From Oligoflexia bacterium (GTDB lineage: Bacteria > Bdellovibrionota > UBA1018), in NCBI GenBank assembly GCA_031292385.1, contig JARLHE010000011.1, positions 1 through 64,000 on the forward strand: DNA of 64,000 nt, given 5' to 3'. Both the position numbers and the translations under genes were made by a program. The notes beneath the pieces were generated by a model. The model was given only the letters and a program-made list of their open reading frames with translations, did not search any database and was not told the origin of the DNA. Below are positions 24,083-32,720 of the stretch, in pieces; position 1 is the stretch's first letter; the number at the start of each line of letters is the position of its first letter.

Positions 24083-24562
24083 ATGGAAAGTTTCTCGCTT
24101 CGCGAAGCAACGATTGATGATGTGCCGGCGATGGTTGCGATCGAGAACCAGGTCCATGTGGCCCCTTGGACCGAAGAAAATTTCCGATCGGAATTGGCGA
24201 AGCCTTACAGCAAGACTTATGTTTTGACCGATGACGAAACCGATACCGTGATCGCGGCTTACATCGTCTTTTGGCATATGTATGAGGAGTGCCAGATCCT
24301 GAATTTGGCGGTCGCGCTGCCTTATCGGAGCCGGGGGTATGCGCAGCTTCTGGTCCGAAAAACGATCGATTTCGCCTTGAAGTCGGGTGCCAAGCGCCTC
24401 TTGCTCGACGTTCGAAAAGGAAATATCGCCGCAGTCCAGCTCTATCAGAAGCTGCATTTCACCACTCAGCATTTAAGAAAAGCCTTTTATTCCAATGGGG
24501 AAGACGCTTATGCGATGGTCTTGCCGATTGACCAAGAAGAGGCGGAATGGCGGGAATTTTAG
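24083..24562 (+). CDS. rimI: Ribosomal-protein S18 alanine N-acetyltransferase
   Basis: A GNAT acetyltransferase of 159 residues, matching RimI in length and motifs. The start is SLREATIDDVPAMVAIENQV, followed by the substrate loop PWTEENFRSELAK. The acetyl-CoA-binding motif is ILNLAVALPYRSRGYAQLLVRKT, with the Q/RxxGxA-type loop, and the closing strand is VRKGNIAAVQLYQKLHF. In other bacteria RimI acetylates the N-terminal Ala of S18. A GGGGG stretch precedes the ATG by a few bases. It heads the co-directional run leading to slt and the que genes; a 64-bp GC-rich gap follows it. A related GNAT substrate is possible. Confidence 0.85.
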   Translation: MESFSLREATIDDVPAMVAIENQVHVAPWTEENFRSELAKPYSKTYVLTDDETDTVIAAYIVFWHMYEECQILNLAVALPYRSRGYAQLLVRKTIDFALKSGAKRLLLDVRKGNIAAVQLYQKLHFTTQHLRKAFYSNGEDAYAMVLPIDQEEAEWREF

Positions 24563-24626
24563 GCCCGCTCGCTTGAGTCACTTACGGCTTTACAGCGGGG
24601 GTCCCGCCCGGTAAGGTCCGCCCCGC

Positions 24627-25253
24627 GTGATTTACCGAGTATTAAAGTTTTTAAATCAGGTATTGGCGCTTGCGTTGTTGTCGTTGATAGCGTTTTGGAG
24701 TCCGAATGCCTCCATCCGAAAGCTTGAGGCGTCGGATAATTTGAGCTCCGCGCCGGCGTCGAACGCGATGACCGTCGAGCGGCTTTCGGGAATCCTTGCT
24801 GATCGGATGGAAGGGCTTTCTGCCGGTCGGATTCGCAGCCTGGCCGCGCATATTCTGGATGTTTGTCATCAATATGAATTTGATGCCGCGTTTGTGCTAT
24901 CCATGATTCAAGCCGAGAGCGGTTTTCGCCCTCAAGTGGTTTCGGTCGCGGGCGCGGTGGGGTTGATGCAGGTGATGCCTGCGACGGCCCGGATTTCTCG
25001 GAAGAAATTGCTCGACCCCTTTGAAAATGTGAGCGTGGGAGTGGCGTATCTTTCGTATTTGCGGACCTACTTACGGGGCCGATACCAGGAATTGAATCCG
25101 TATTATCTGGTTGCGGCTTATAATCTGGGCCCGGCCAAATTGGATTCCCTTCTCGCGAAGAAATCGTTCAGGCCGCTCAAGACGCGTGCTTACTTCGAAA
25201 CGATCGCTCGCGGTGTTTTTGAGTTTCGGTCCCAAGAGTTATCAAAGAGTTAA
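24627..25253 (+). CDS. Membrane-anchored lytic transglycosylase (SLT domain)
   Basis: 208 residues beginning with a GTG. A hydrophobic N-terminal segment (VLALALLSLIAFWS, about 11-25) acts as signal or anchor. The SLT/lysozyme-like domain begins around residue 75. Its catalytic Glu is in AESGFRP, preceded by FDAAFVLSMIQ, followed by GAVGLMQVMPATA and VAAYNLGPAKLDSLL. Such enzymes cleave peptidoglycan with formation of 1,6-anhydro-MurNAc in the periplasm. It lies 2 bp before queD, so transcription is probably shared although function is unrelated. No clear SD is present; the GTG follows a GC-rich hairpin-like stretch. Confidence 0.88.
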   Translation: MIYRVLKFLNQVLALALLSLIAFWSPNASIRKLEASDNLSSAPASNAMTVERLSGILADRMEGLSAGRIRSLAAHILDVCHQYEFDAAFVLSMIQAESGFRPQVVSVAGAVGLMQVMPATARISRKKLLDPFENVSVGVAYLSYLRTYLRGRYQELNPYYLVAAYNLGPAKLDSLLAKKSFRPLKTRAYFETIARGVFEFRSQELSKS

Positions 25254-25255
25254 TT

Positions 25256-25645
25256 ATGTTTGAATTACGAGTGAAAGTTGATTTTCCCGCCGCCCATCAT
25301 CTTGAGGGATACCCAGGGGATTGCGCTCGCCCGCACGGACATAACTGGGTGCTGGAAGTCTTTGCCCGATCCAAGAAGCTGGATTCCATCGGAATGGCGA
25401 TGGATTTTCGCACTCTGAAGCAGGCTGCGAAGGAGCTCGTGGCCCCTTGGGACCACCAGGATCTGAATCTCTTGCCTGATTTTCGGGAGATCAATCCGTC
25501 GGCGGAGGCGATCGCGAAGCTGGCTTTCGATCGCTTGGCCAAAATCGTCGATGGCGCCGATACTTGGATCGATCGGGTCACGATTTGGGAGAACGAACGC
25601 TGCTCGGCCACTTACCTGGGCGCCAAGAGTTCGTTGAATTCATGA
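25256..25645 (+). CDS. queD: 6-carboxy-5,6,7,8-tetrahydropterin synthase
   Basis: QueD converts 7,8-dihydroneopterin triphosphate to carboxy-tetrahydropterin, the first dedicated step of queuosine/7-deazapurine synthesis. The 129 residues are typical. Zinc ligands are the His in FPAAHHLEG and the His pair of RPHGHNW, and the catalytic Cys is just before them (CARPHGH). The AMDFRTLK and PWDHQDLN segments and the C-terminal Glu in VTIWENERCSATY complete the site. The stop overlaps the start of queC (ATGA), so the two are coupled. Confidence 0.94.
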   Translation: MFELRVKVDFPAAHHLEGYPGDCARPHGHNWVLEVFARSKKLDSIGMAMDFRTLKQAAKELVAPWDHQDLNLLPDFREINPSAEAIAKLAFDRLAKIVDGADTWIDRVTIWENERCSATYLGAKSSLNS

Positions 25646-26316
25646 GCAGATCGGTGATCCTCCTTTCCGGGGGATTGGACTCGGCCGCGAATCTGGCGAT
25701 TTGCGCCGTTCAAGACGAGCCTGTTTTATGCCTGACCGCCGATTACGGCCAACGGGCGGCCGCGCGCGAGATCGAAGCGGCCCGGGAGCTTTCTCGCTAC
25801 TACGGGGTAGAGCATCGCGTTTTGCGGATCGAATGGCTCGGGCAGCTTGGCGGAAGCTCGTTGACCGATGTGAGCCGTGAGATGCCCGCACCGCAAAGCG
25901 GCACTTTGGATGATTTAAAAAGCTCGCTCGAGACGGCGAAAGCGGTTTGGGTTCCCAATCGAAACGGCGTGCTCATCAACGCCGCCGCCGCCTTCGCGGA
26001 GAGCCTGGGCTGCGCTCAGGTGGTTGTCGGTTTCAATCGCGAGGAAGCGGCCACGTTTCCCGATAATTCGGCCGATTTCACGGCCCGCGCGACGCGCGCG
26101 CTGGAATTATCGACCGCCAATCATGTCCGGGTGGCCTGTTACACATTGATGCAGGATAAGCGCGAGATGGTGGCGACGCTCTCGAAGCTGGAGAAGCCGT
26201 TTCCCTTTGATATGACTTGGAGCTGCTATGAGGGAGGCTTGGAGAGATGCGGGGTTTGCGAATCTTGCCAGCGGTTCGCGCGCGCGATGGGTCAAACGGT
26301 GAAAAGGTCATGTTAA
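25642..26316 (+). CDS. queC: 7-cyano-7-deazaguanine synthase
   Basis: QueC is an ATP-dependent ligase that makes preQ0 from carboxy-deazaguanine and ammonia. The 224 residues show the PP-loop SGGLDSA at 9-15, the core DYGQRAA, and PNRNGVLINAAAAFAES. The C-terminal zinc site is WSCYEGGLERCGVCESCQRF, four cysteines. The ATG at 25642 overlaps the queD stop, and an upstream in-frame start would run through queD, so 25642 is favoured. The last codons overlap the start of the DUF366-like gene by 7 bp. Confidence 0.95.
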   Translation: MSRSVILLSGGLDSAANLAICAVQDEPVLCLTADYGQRAAAREIEAARELSRYYGVEHRVLRIEWLGQLGGSSLTDVSREMPAPQSGTLDDLKSSLETAKAVWVPNRNGVLINAAAAFAESLGCAQVVVGFNREEAATFPDNSADFTARATRALELSTANHVRVACYTLMQDKREMVATLSKLEKPFPFDMTWSCYEGGLERCGVCESCQRFARAMGQTVKRSC

Positions 26317-26894
26317 CCACATTGTTTTCAGAGACGGAGCGCACCTATACGGGTTCTGAGCTTCGGCCGCATTTTTTGCTGACGGAGCTGAACCTGAAGG
26401 GGAGTGGGATCGGCGCTTTTCAGGGGCCTTGCCGGGTGGAGACAGCAAAGCTGGTGGATTGGGAAGATCGCTTAGCCAATGATCATATTGCGGCGCATTC
26501 CATGATTCATTTCATCGGCGAGTTTTTTGGGACGAGTTTGCGTGAAGGCGTGCTCATTCAACGGCTTTTTATGTCGGTTGCTTTTGAGTCGCTTTTAACT
26601 CGCGTGCAGGCCCAGGGCTGGCAGATCCGGCGCTCCGGCGATGACCTTTATTTGAAAAAGAGCGGGAGCGAGGCCGAGCGAAAGCTTTCGGTTTCGATCG
26701 TGACTGCGTCGCCGGTTTCGCAGCTTTTACACGTCGGCATTAATATTGACCCTTCCGGGGCGACCGTGCCGGCCATCGGCCTGGCCGAGCTCCAGGTGGA
26801 TCCGCAGGCTTGGGCCAAAGAGGTTCTTTCTCGTTTCGCGGAGGAATGGGAAGGCATGGAGTGGGCTTGCGTCAAGGTCCGTCCCGTGGTCTAG
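26310..26894 (+). CDS. DUF366-family protein
   Basis: This 194-residue soluble protein has the feature set I associate with DUF366. It contains ELNLKGSGIGAFQGPCRVE, the His/Ile-rich AHSMIHFIGEFF, VLIQRLFMSVAFESLL, and a long beta-rich second half with LLHVGINIDPSG. The family is of unknown function and in archaea and some bacteria clusters with deazapurine genes. The frame overlaps queC by 7 bp, so a role in the queuosine/preQ0 pathway is an inference from context. No catalytic residues can be assigned; one Cys (GPCRVE) and several His are candidates. Confidence 0.58.
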   Translation: MLTTLFSETERTYTGSELRPHFLLTELNLKGSGIGAFQGPCRVETAKLVDWEDRLANDHIAAHSMIHFIGEFFGTSLREGVLIQRLFMSVAFESLLTRVQAQGWQIRRSGDDLYLKKSGSEAERKLSVSIVTASPVSQLLHVGINIDPSGATVPAIGLAELQVDPQAWAKEVLSRFAEEWEGMEWACVKVRPVV

Positions 26895-26903
26895 TCCTCA
26901 TTC

Positions 26904-28058
26904 ATGCCAACCGAGATCATTCAATCGCAAGTTCCTGAATATATTCGCAAGCTCGTCCCTTACTCGCCCGGTAAGCCGATCGAGGAAACCCAGCGCGAAT
27001 TCAAGCTCAAGCGCGTGATCAAGCTCGCTTCGAATGAAAATCCGTTGGGCCCAAGTCCCAAGGCGATCGCCGCGATCACGCGCTCGATCAAGGAAACGTA
27101 TCGCTATCCGGACGCGAGCGGTTACTGGCTGAAGAAGGCGCTCGCGACCCATCTCGACGTCGAAGCTCGCTCGCTGGTTTTAGGGAACGGCTCGGATGAG
27201 GTTGGCGACCTCTTGGTGCGCGCTTACTGCGTGCTCGGCGATTTCATCGTCACCTCGCAGGCGGCTTTTAGCGCTTATCGGATCCGCGCGCAGGTTCAGG
27301 GCGTGAAGACGCTCGAATCCCCGCTCACTTCCGATCTTCGCTTCGATCTCGACGCGATGCTGAAGCTCGTGCGCGAGAACGAGCGCGTGCGGATGGTTTT
27401 CATCCCGAATCCCAACAATCCGACCGGCACCTACGTCACCGAGAAAGAGCTCGGACGCTTTTTGGAGAGTTTATCGAAGATTCGGGGCGGCGCCGTGCTT
27501 GCGGTTTTGGATTACGCTTATTGGGAGTACGTCAGCGCTTCCGATCTGCCGGATCCGCTTCCGTTTTTCCGTAAGTATCCGAATGTCGTGATCATGCGCA
27601 CTTTCTCGAAGGTGTATGGGTTGGCAGGCCTCCGGGTGGGATACGGCATCGCGACTCCCGAATTGGTGGGAAATCTCGACAAAATCCGCACGCCTTTCAA
27701 TATGAACATTCCGGCGCTCGTGGGCGCGGTGGCCGCGCTTTCCGATCGCGCTTTCGTGAAAAAGTCCGTCGCTTCCAATCGCCGGGGCATGAAGTTTTGG
27801 GAGGAGTCGCTCGAGGCGATGGATGTGCCCTATTGGCCGAGCCAGGGAAATTTTCTGCTGATCGACGCGAAACGGGGCTTTGGAAAGCCCGGGAGCGCGG
27901 TTTATCAGGCGTGTCTCGAACGCGGGGTGATTTTCCGTCCGGTCGATGCCTACGGCTTAGGGCATGCTCTGCGGATCAGCGTGGGAACCGATCAGGAAAA
28001 TCGCGAGGCCGTCCGGGTATTGCGCGATCTTTTCGTTAAATCTATTGAGGGGCGATGA
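26904..28058 (+). CDS. hisC: Histidinol-phosphate aminotransferase
   Basis: A PLP-dependent aminotransferase of 384 residues in the HisC family (histidinol phosphate plus 2-oxoglutarate; some relatives also act on aromatic amino acids). Landmarks are IKLASNENPLGPSPKAI, YRYPDASGYWLKKALA, VLGNGSDEV, VFIPNPNNPTGTYV, the PLP lysine in MRTFSKVYGLAGLRVGYG, and the C-terminal LRISVGTDQEN. No other his gene is in the window, so it is uncoupled from a his operon. It overlaps cmk by 4 bp, as seen in several bacteria where hisC, cmk and others are linked. Its start lies 9 bp after the DUF366-like stop. Confidence 0.94.
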   Translation: MPTEIIQSQVPEYIRKLVPYSPGKPIEETQREFKLKRVIKLASNENPLGPSPKAIAAITRSIKETYRYPDASGYWLKKALATHLDVEARSLVLGNGSDEVGDLLVRAYCVLGDFIVTSQAAFSAYRIRAQVQGVKTLESPLTSDLRFDLDAMLKLVRENERVRMVFIPNPNNPTGTYVTEKELGRFLESLSKIRGGAVLAVLDYAYWEYVSASDLPDPLPFFRKYPNVVIMRTFSKVYGLAGLRVGYGIATPELVGNLDKIRTPFNMNIPALVGAVAALSDRAFVKKSVASNRRGMKFWEESLEAMDVPYWPSQGNFLLIDAKRGFGKPGSAVYQACLERGVIFRPVDAYGLGHALRISVGTDQENREAVRVLRDLFVKSIEGR

Positions 28059-28822
28059 GCTTTAAGATGGAAGCGAAACAAGGGCCGGTTGTTGCGATTG
28101 ACGGACCCGCGGGGACCGGTAAAAGTTCAGCGACGCGCCGGTTGGCGGAGCTTTTGGGTTTTATTCATGTCGATACCGGCGCGCTCTACCGCAGTATCGC
28201 TTTCCTTTCGATCGAACGTTTTCGCAAAGAATCGGGCGTGGGTCCGGAGAGCGAGCTGGACTTCTCCGCGATCGAAGCCAATGCCAAGGAAATCGCCGGT
28301 ACGACGCAGCTGGAATTCAAGAGAATGCCTCGGAAGAACCCGTCGAATCGTCTTTTTGCCAACGGCCGCGACGTCACCGAGTTCATTCGCACTCCGGAAG
28401 TGAGCATGGCTTCATCGCGGGTCTCGTCCATCCCCGAGGTGCGAGCCGCGCTTCTCGGGTTGCAGAGAAGGCTGGGTTGCGTCGGAAAGTCGATTCTGGA
28501 AGGACGCGATATCGGAACGGTGGTTTTCCCGGATGCCGACGTGAAGTTCTTTTTGACCGCCGATGTGGACGAGCGGGCCAAGCGCCGCTTGGCCGAGCTT
28601 GAGGCGTCGGGCGCGGATGCGCCTTCTTTCGAGGAATTGAAAAAGCAGATCGTCGAGCGCGACCGGGGCGATACGACCCGCCAGGTTGCCCCTTTGAAGC
28701 GGGCCGAAGACGCGATAGACTTGGATACCAGCCGCATGACCCTCGATGAGGTAGTCGCTAAAATGGAAGAAATCGTCCGCCAAAAACTGCAAATGAAATC
28801 GATCGAGAAACCCGGCCGGTAA
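28055..28822 (+). CDS. cmk: Cytidylate kinase
   Basis: The enzyme phosphorylates CMP and dCMP using ATP. The 255 residues contain the P-loop DGPAGTGKSSATRRLAELLG and the substrate segment VDTGALYRSIAF, then SMASSRVSSIPEVRAALLGLQR. The signature ILEGRDIGTVVFPDADVKFFLTA gives the CMP-binding Asp/Arg. The LID region has RDRGDTTRQVAPLKRAEDAIDLDTS. It is slightly longer than the E. coli enzyme because of an insert around 60-75. It is translationally coupled to hisC and followed 2 bp later by the heptosyltransferase. Confidence 0.95.
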   Translation: MSFKMEAKQGPVVAIDGPAGTGKSSATRRLAELLGFIHVDTGALYRSIAFLSIERFRKESGVGPESELDFSAIEANAKEIAGTTQLEFKRMPRKNPSNRLFANGRDVTEFIRTPEVSMASSRVSSIPEVRAALLGLQRRLGCVGKSILEGRDIGTVVFPDADVKFFLTADVDERAKRRLAELEASGADAPSFEELKKQIVERDRGDTTRQVAPLKRAEDAIDLDTSRMTLDEVVAKMEEIVRQKLQMKSIEKPGR

Positions 28823-28824
28823 CT

Positions 28825-29967
28825 GTGTCGAAAGCGGGAACTGAATTCACACGCGAGCAGAAATCACCGGACGCGAGCGATCCGCTCCGGATCCTGGTGG
28901 TTCGCGCCGATCGAATGGGCGATGTGATCCTCTCCACGCCGGTTTTCGAGGTCATCAAGCGGCATTATCCCAAGTGTCATCTGGCGGTGATGGTTCGCGA
29001 GATGGTGGCGCCATTGATCCGCGGCCTGCCGGCGGTTGACGAAGTGATCGTTTATGATCCGGATCGCCTTCATTCCGGGATCCGGGGAATTTGGCGTTTG
29101 ATCCGCGAGCTGCGCTCGAGGCAATTCAAGGTCGCCATCATTCTTCAAAGCCAGTGGCGCATCGGGCTCGCGGCTTTCTTGGCCAGGATCCGTTTCAGGG
29201 TCGGCCCGCTCGGCAAGCTTCATTCTTATTTTTTCTATAATCGCGGGGTAAGACAGCGCCGGTCCCAGGTGGAGATGCACGAAGCCGACTACAATCTCCA
29301 GCTTTTGCGGAAGCTTGGGATACGCGTCGGCACCCGAAAAGTCCCGGTCCGGGTGAACTGCTCGCCGCAGAGCGTAGAAGAGGCGCGGGCTTGGCTGCTG
29401 AGCCAGGGTTGGAAGCCCGGAAAGCCCTTGGTGGTGGTGCATCCCGGGATGGCCGGGTCGGCTTTGAATTGGCCCGAGGCGAATTACATCGAACTGATTC
29501 GAGCCCTTCATCGGACGGATCACCAGGTATTGGTGAGCGGCGGCGCCGCCGAGACTTCGCTTCTTTCCCGGATCCGGGAAACTCTCGGCAAGGCGCTGGC
29601 CGAGAAGACGATTTTTTACAACGGCACTGTCAACAGCGTCGAGTTCCTGGCCGGGATCTATTCGCATGCGAATCTGGTCGTGGCGCCCAGTACCGGCACT
29701 TTGCATTTGGCGGTGGCGCTCGGGAAGCCGGTGCTGACGTTTTATCCCCCGGTGCGCGTGCAGAGCGTGATCCGCTGGGGGCCTTATTGCGTGGACGAAG
29801 ACCAGGCAAGTATTCTGGTGCCGGATGTTTATTGCGGGCAGGATTTTAAGTGTATCGGCAATCTCTGCAATTATTTCCCCTGCATGAGGAGTTTGACCGT
29901 CAATCAGGCGATTGAGCAGGTCAAACGCCAGCTCGATAGCCAAATGCAGCCTAAACTGGGTGACTGA
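28825..29967 (+). CDS. Glycosyltransferase family 9 heptosyltransferase
   Basis: An LPS inner-core enzyme that transfers heptose from ADP-heptose, acting at the cytoplasmic side of the inner membrane. The GT9 fold shows RILVVRADRMGDVILSTPVFEVI, the acceptor-site loop, FRVGPLGKLHSYFFYN, GSALNWPEANYIELI and the nucleotide-sugar site VVAPSTGTLHLAVALGKPVLTFY. Two Cys pairs (one in CGQDFKCIGNLCNYFPC) near the end are unusual compared with WaaF and may bind metal. GTG start at 28825, 2 bp after cmk. The linked rfaE1 supports a heptose role. It could be a WaaF- or WaaC-like enzyme; I cannot tell which. Confidence 0.87.
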   Translation: MSKAGTEFTREQKSPDASDPLRILVVRADRMGDVILSTPVFEVIKRHYPKCHLAVMVREMVAPLIRGLPAVDEVIVYDPDRLHSGIRGIWRLIRELRSRQFKVAIILQSQWRIGLAAFLARIRFRVGPLGKLHSYFFYNRGVRQRRSQVEMHEADYNLQLLRKLGIRVGTRKVPVRVNCSPQSVEEARAWLLSQGWKPGKPLVVVHPGMAGSALNWPEANYIELIRALHRTDHQVLVSGGAAETSLLSRIRETLGKALAEKTIFYNGTVNSVEFLAGIYSHANLVVAPSTGTLHLAVALGKPVLTFYPPVRVQSVIRWGPYCVDEDQASILVPDVYCGQDFKCIGNLCNYFPCMRSLTVNQAIEQVKRQLDSQMQPKLGD

Positions 29968-29968
29968 G

Positions 29969-31033
29969 ATGAAGAAGAAAAACAAAGCGAAGGGATTTTC
30001 ATTCCGGGAAATCCGTCCCGTTGAGTGGGAGCGCGGTCGGCTGCGGGATATTTTGCGCAGAAAAATGCGCATGCGTCGCGTTCTGGTCGTGGGCGACGTG
30101 GGAGTGGACCGTTACACCATCGGCTCGGTCGAGAGGATTTCGCCGGAGGCGCCGGTTCCGATCGTATTGGTGGAAGAAGAGCAGTTGAAACTGGGCTTGG
30201 CCGCGAACGTCGCCGATAACGTCCAGGCTTTGGGGGGCGTGCCGCTGCTGCTGGGAGTGGTGGGGGATGACCGCATCGTTCATGACTTCAAAAAGCTGCT
30301 GCGCGCGACCCGGATCTCGGCTCAGCATCTGGTGACCGACGGCAAGCGCCGAACGGTTCTGAAGGAGCGGATCGTCAGCGATCGCCAGCAGCTTTTGCGC
30401 GTGGATTACGAGACGATCGGCCCGCTCTCGTCCCATACCGAAAGCCAGGTCTTGAAGACCTTCAAGAATTTGCTGAAGGATTGCGACGTCGTTGTGATCG
30501 AAGATTACCATAAGGGCTTGCTCAGCTTGGATCTCGCAGCGAGCTTGATCAGCGCCGCCCGCAAGGCCGGCAAGTGCGTCGCGATCGATCCGAACGCGAA
30601 AACGCCGCTGGCTTGGTACGAGGGGGCGACGCTGCTGACTCCCAATACCCGCGAGGCGGAAAGCCTTTCGGGAATCAAGATCCGCGATGAGAATACGCTC
30701 GCCGAGGCGGGTTTCTTTATTCTCGACGAAACCTCGGCGGAACACGTGGTCATCACCCGCGGCAAGGAGGGCATGGCCCTTTTTTCAGCCGGAAGCCGCA
30801 CGATCGAGCTCATCCCGACTTATGCCCGCGAAGTTTACGATGTGTCGGGCGCTGGCGACACCGTCATTTCGGTGCTTGCGCTTGCGCTTTCGGGGGGAGC
30901 GAATATCAGCGAAGCCGCGATCATCGGCAATCTCGCCGCCGGCGTCGAGGTGGGCAAGCGTGGGACCGCGACCGTTACTCCGGACGAAGTGGAAATGGCG
31001 CTCGATTTTTTCGCGGGTGCTCGGGCCTTTTGA
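29969..31033 (+). CDS. rfaE1: D-glycero-beta-D-manno-heptose 7-phosphate kinase
   Basis: A ribokinase-fold sugar kinase that makes heptose 1,7-bisphosphate for ADP-heptose synthesis. PfkB-type signatures are VLVVGDVGVDRYTIGSVERI, VPIVLVEEEQLKLGLAANVA with ALGG, the mid-domain VVIEDYHKGLLS, and the ATP-site motif VYDVSGAGDTVISVLALALS. The 354-residue length fits a kinase-only RfaE1; the nucleotidyltransferase half of the bifunctional HldE is absent. ATG 29969 lies one base after the upstream stop. A short basic N-terminal extension (about 30 residues) precedes the fold. No gmhA or gmhB is in the window. Confidence 0.93.
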   Translation: MKKKNKAKGFSFREIRPVEWERGRLRDILRRKMRMRRVLVVGDVGVDRYTIGSVERISPEAPVPIVLVEEEQLKLGLAANVADNVQALGGVPLLLGVVGDDRIVHDFKKLLRATRISAQHLVTDGKRRTVLKERIVSDRQQLLRVDYETIGPLSSHTESQVLKTFKNLLKDCDVVVIEDYHKGLLSLDLAASLISAARKAGKCVAIDPNAKTPLAWYEGATLLTPNTREAESLSGIKIRDENTLAEAGFFILDETSAEHVVITRGKEGMALFSAGSRTIELIPTYAREVYDVSGAGDTVISVLALALSGGANISEAAIIGNLAAGVEVGKRGTATVTPDEVEMALDFFAGARAF

Positions 31034-31037
31034 GCCT

Positions 31038-32612
31038 CTAAGGCGCTTGTCCCGCGAAGCTCGCGTAGATATCGATGAATTGGTTGTGGGAGTCGGTCAC
31101 GTAAATGACTCCCATGGCGTCGAGGGCAATGCCCGCTGCTTGCCCGGCTACTCCGTTGTTGGTGACCGGCCACTCGGTCAAGAATGCCCCCGTTTGGGCA
31201 CTGAAGACCGCGACTGATCCGCCGCTGTTATTGTTCGCGACATAAACGGCTTCGTTCGCGGGGCCAACGGCGATTCCCATCGGCGCGACAAGCAGGCCTC
31301 CACCGGAGGTCGTTTGGAAAGTCGCGAGCTGAGTGAGAGTCGGAGTTCCCGACAAGGACATCGAGAAAGAAGTAATGCTCGTGCCGCTCAGTACGTACAG
31401 ATCTTGAGTCGCCGCGTGCACCGCGATCGAAGTGCAGGGGGTCGCGCAGGTGGTGATGGCGCTCGATGGCACCGGGACCGTATACGCTCTGACGGGCGTG
31501 CCCGTAGAAGTCGTGATGACGTTGAGAAAATAGTAGCCGCTCGTCGAGGTGAGCGCGTAAATGTTTCCGGCAAGGTCGCTTGTCAGCGCGATCTGAGTCT
31601 GAACATTGGTGTAGGTGTTGGTATAGCCCGTAAATGGATTGAATATCGTCGAGCCGCTGCCCGGTGCGAAATATTCAACATAGTTGGGCGAATAGGTTCG
31701 CCCATCCGCGATATAGATCTGACTGGTGGTCGGATTGAGGCCCATGCCCACGATCGGCGACGGGCTCGGCGACGGGATGCTCGAAGGCAGCGCGCCGAAG
31801 GTCGCGCCGCTCACGGACTGCACGGAGCCGCTGTATCCATTGATGATGTTAGTTGCGGAATTAAAGGCAAAGAGTTTGATCTGGCCGCTTAGGTTGGAAA
31901 CCGCGATGGGTTCAGGCAGCGGACTCGGGGCGACGCTTGGGCTCGGGCTGGGATTCGTGTTGGGCGTGCCGTTGGCTAAAGAGTAAAGCAAGGTTCCGCC
32001 GGGGATTGCGGACGATCCGCCAAGGCTATTGCAGTTGTGGAAGAGATAGCTCGGCGAGCTCGGGTTGTAGCTGGTCGTGAGCGTGACCGTGCTGTCGGCG
32101 AAAACATCGGTCGTGGTCGAAGCGAGAAGGATCGGCTCGCTGATATTCGCGAATCGCGTTGCCGCCGGCTGAGCAAGGAGAGTTTGGATATCGGGGCAAC
32201 CCACGGTGCTGATGACCCCGAAGACTTCAATGGTTCGGGCGCTTCCCGTCGGGACCGTGACTGAAATCGTTCCGTTCGCGCCCGCCGCCGGCACAAAGCC
32301 GGCAAGGATGGAGGGCGTATTGGCCGGGTCGGAACAACTAAACATGCCGTTATAAGAAATATCGGGTGCCGAGACATTGACCCCGTAACAAGTGAAGCCG
32401 GAAAGACTGGAGGGAGCATCGGTCGAGCTCGGGATCGGCGTCGGAGATGCCGAAGTGGTTTGTGCGCGCACCTGTGACCGTTCTTGCGCTCCCGAGGAGG
32501 GGAGCGTGATCTGCAGGGTGCTCGTACCAGGCGTGCTCATTGAGCAAGCGCTGGTGATCCAGCACAAAAATGAAATCGCCATCAATTCACGAGAGCGTTG
32601 AACGTACCACAT
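31038..32612 (-). CDS. Beta-propeller-type exported lipoprotein
   Basis: A 524-residue lipoprotein: signal with Arg-rich start and MAISFLCWITSAC (lipid Cys at about residue 23, Ser at +2). The N-terminal globular part has a Cys pair (FTCYGVN, FSCSDPAN). A Pro/Ser linker follows, then from about residue 240 a series of blades with hydrophobic-rich starts (VVGMGLNPTTSQIYIADG, LTSDLAGNIYALTST, IAVGPANEAVYVANNN, IALDAMGVIYVTDSHNQF). These are typical of NHL/YncE-like beta-propellers used for binding. ATG 32612 is chosen because CATAAT ends 9 nt upstream and no SD is visible. A CRP/FNR-like dyad is centred about 42-45 bp before the predicted start of transcription. Confidence 0.68.
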   Translation of the reverse strand: MWYVQRSRELMAISFLCWITSACSMSTPGTSTLQITLPSSGAQERSQVRAQTTSASPTPIPSSTDAPSSLSGFTCYGVNVSAPDISYNGMFSCSDPANTPSILAGFVPAAGANGTISVTVPTGSARTIEVFGVISTVGCPDIQTLLAQPAATRFANISEPILLASTTTDVFADSTVTLTTSYNPSSPSYLFHNCNSLGGSSAIPGGTLLYSLANGTPNTNPSPSPSVAPSPLPEPIAVSNLSGQIKLFAFNSATNIINGYSGSVQSVSGATFGALPSSIPSPSPSPIVGMGLNPTTSQIYIADGRTYSPNYVEYFAPGSGSTIFNPFTGYTNTYTNVQTQIALTSDLAGNIYALTSTSGYYFLNVITTSTGTPVRAYTVPVPSSAITTCATPCTSIAVHAATQDLYVLSGTSITSFSMSLSGTPTLTQLATFQTTSGGGLLVAPMGIAVGPANEAVYVANNNSGGSVAVFSAQTGAFLTEWPVTNNGVAGQAAGIALDAMGVIYVTDSHNQFIDIYASFAGQAP

Positions 32613-32613
32613 G

Positions 32614-32669
32614 CATAATCGATTATGATTGACTTTGGGCTCGCGCGAAATGTGTGATTTTTGACACAT
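32614..32669 (-). promoter_or_regulatory. Promoter with CRP/FNR-like site for the 32612 lipoprotein gene
   Basis: A perfect palindrome CATAATCGATTATG (32614-32627) contains CATAAT as the -10 (32627-32622), 9 nt before ATG 32612. Upstream, ATGTGT-N8-ACACAT (32650-32669) is a dyad of the TGTGN-NCACA type bound by CRP/FNR family activators. Its centre is about 42-45 bp from the expected transcription start, the class II position. Confidence 0.45.
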
Positions 32670-32720
32670 GCTCAGAAGAGCTTTGCCTCGTGATACGGCG
32701 CTCTAGAAGGAGATTTAATT

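Noticed and set aside
32670..32720. Terminator or T-box in the ilvE/lipoprotein gap
   Set aside because: No T-box AGGGTGG-type element or terminator pair was visible; only the CRP-like dyad and a weak hairpin were retained.
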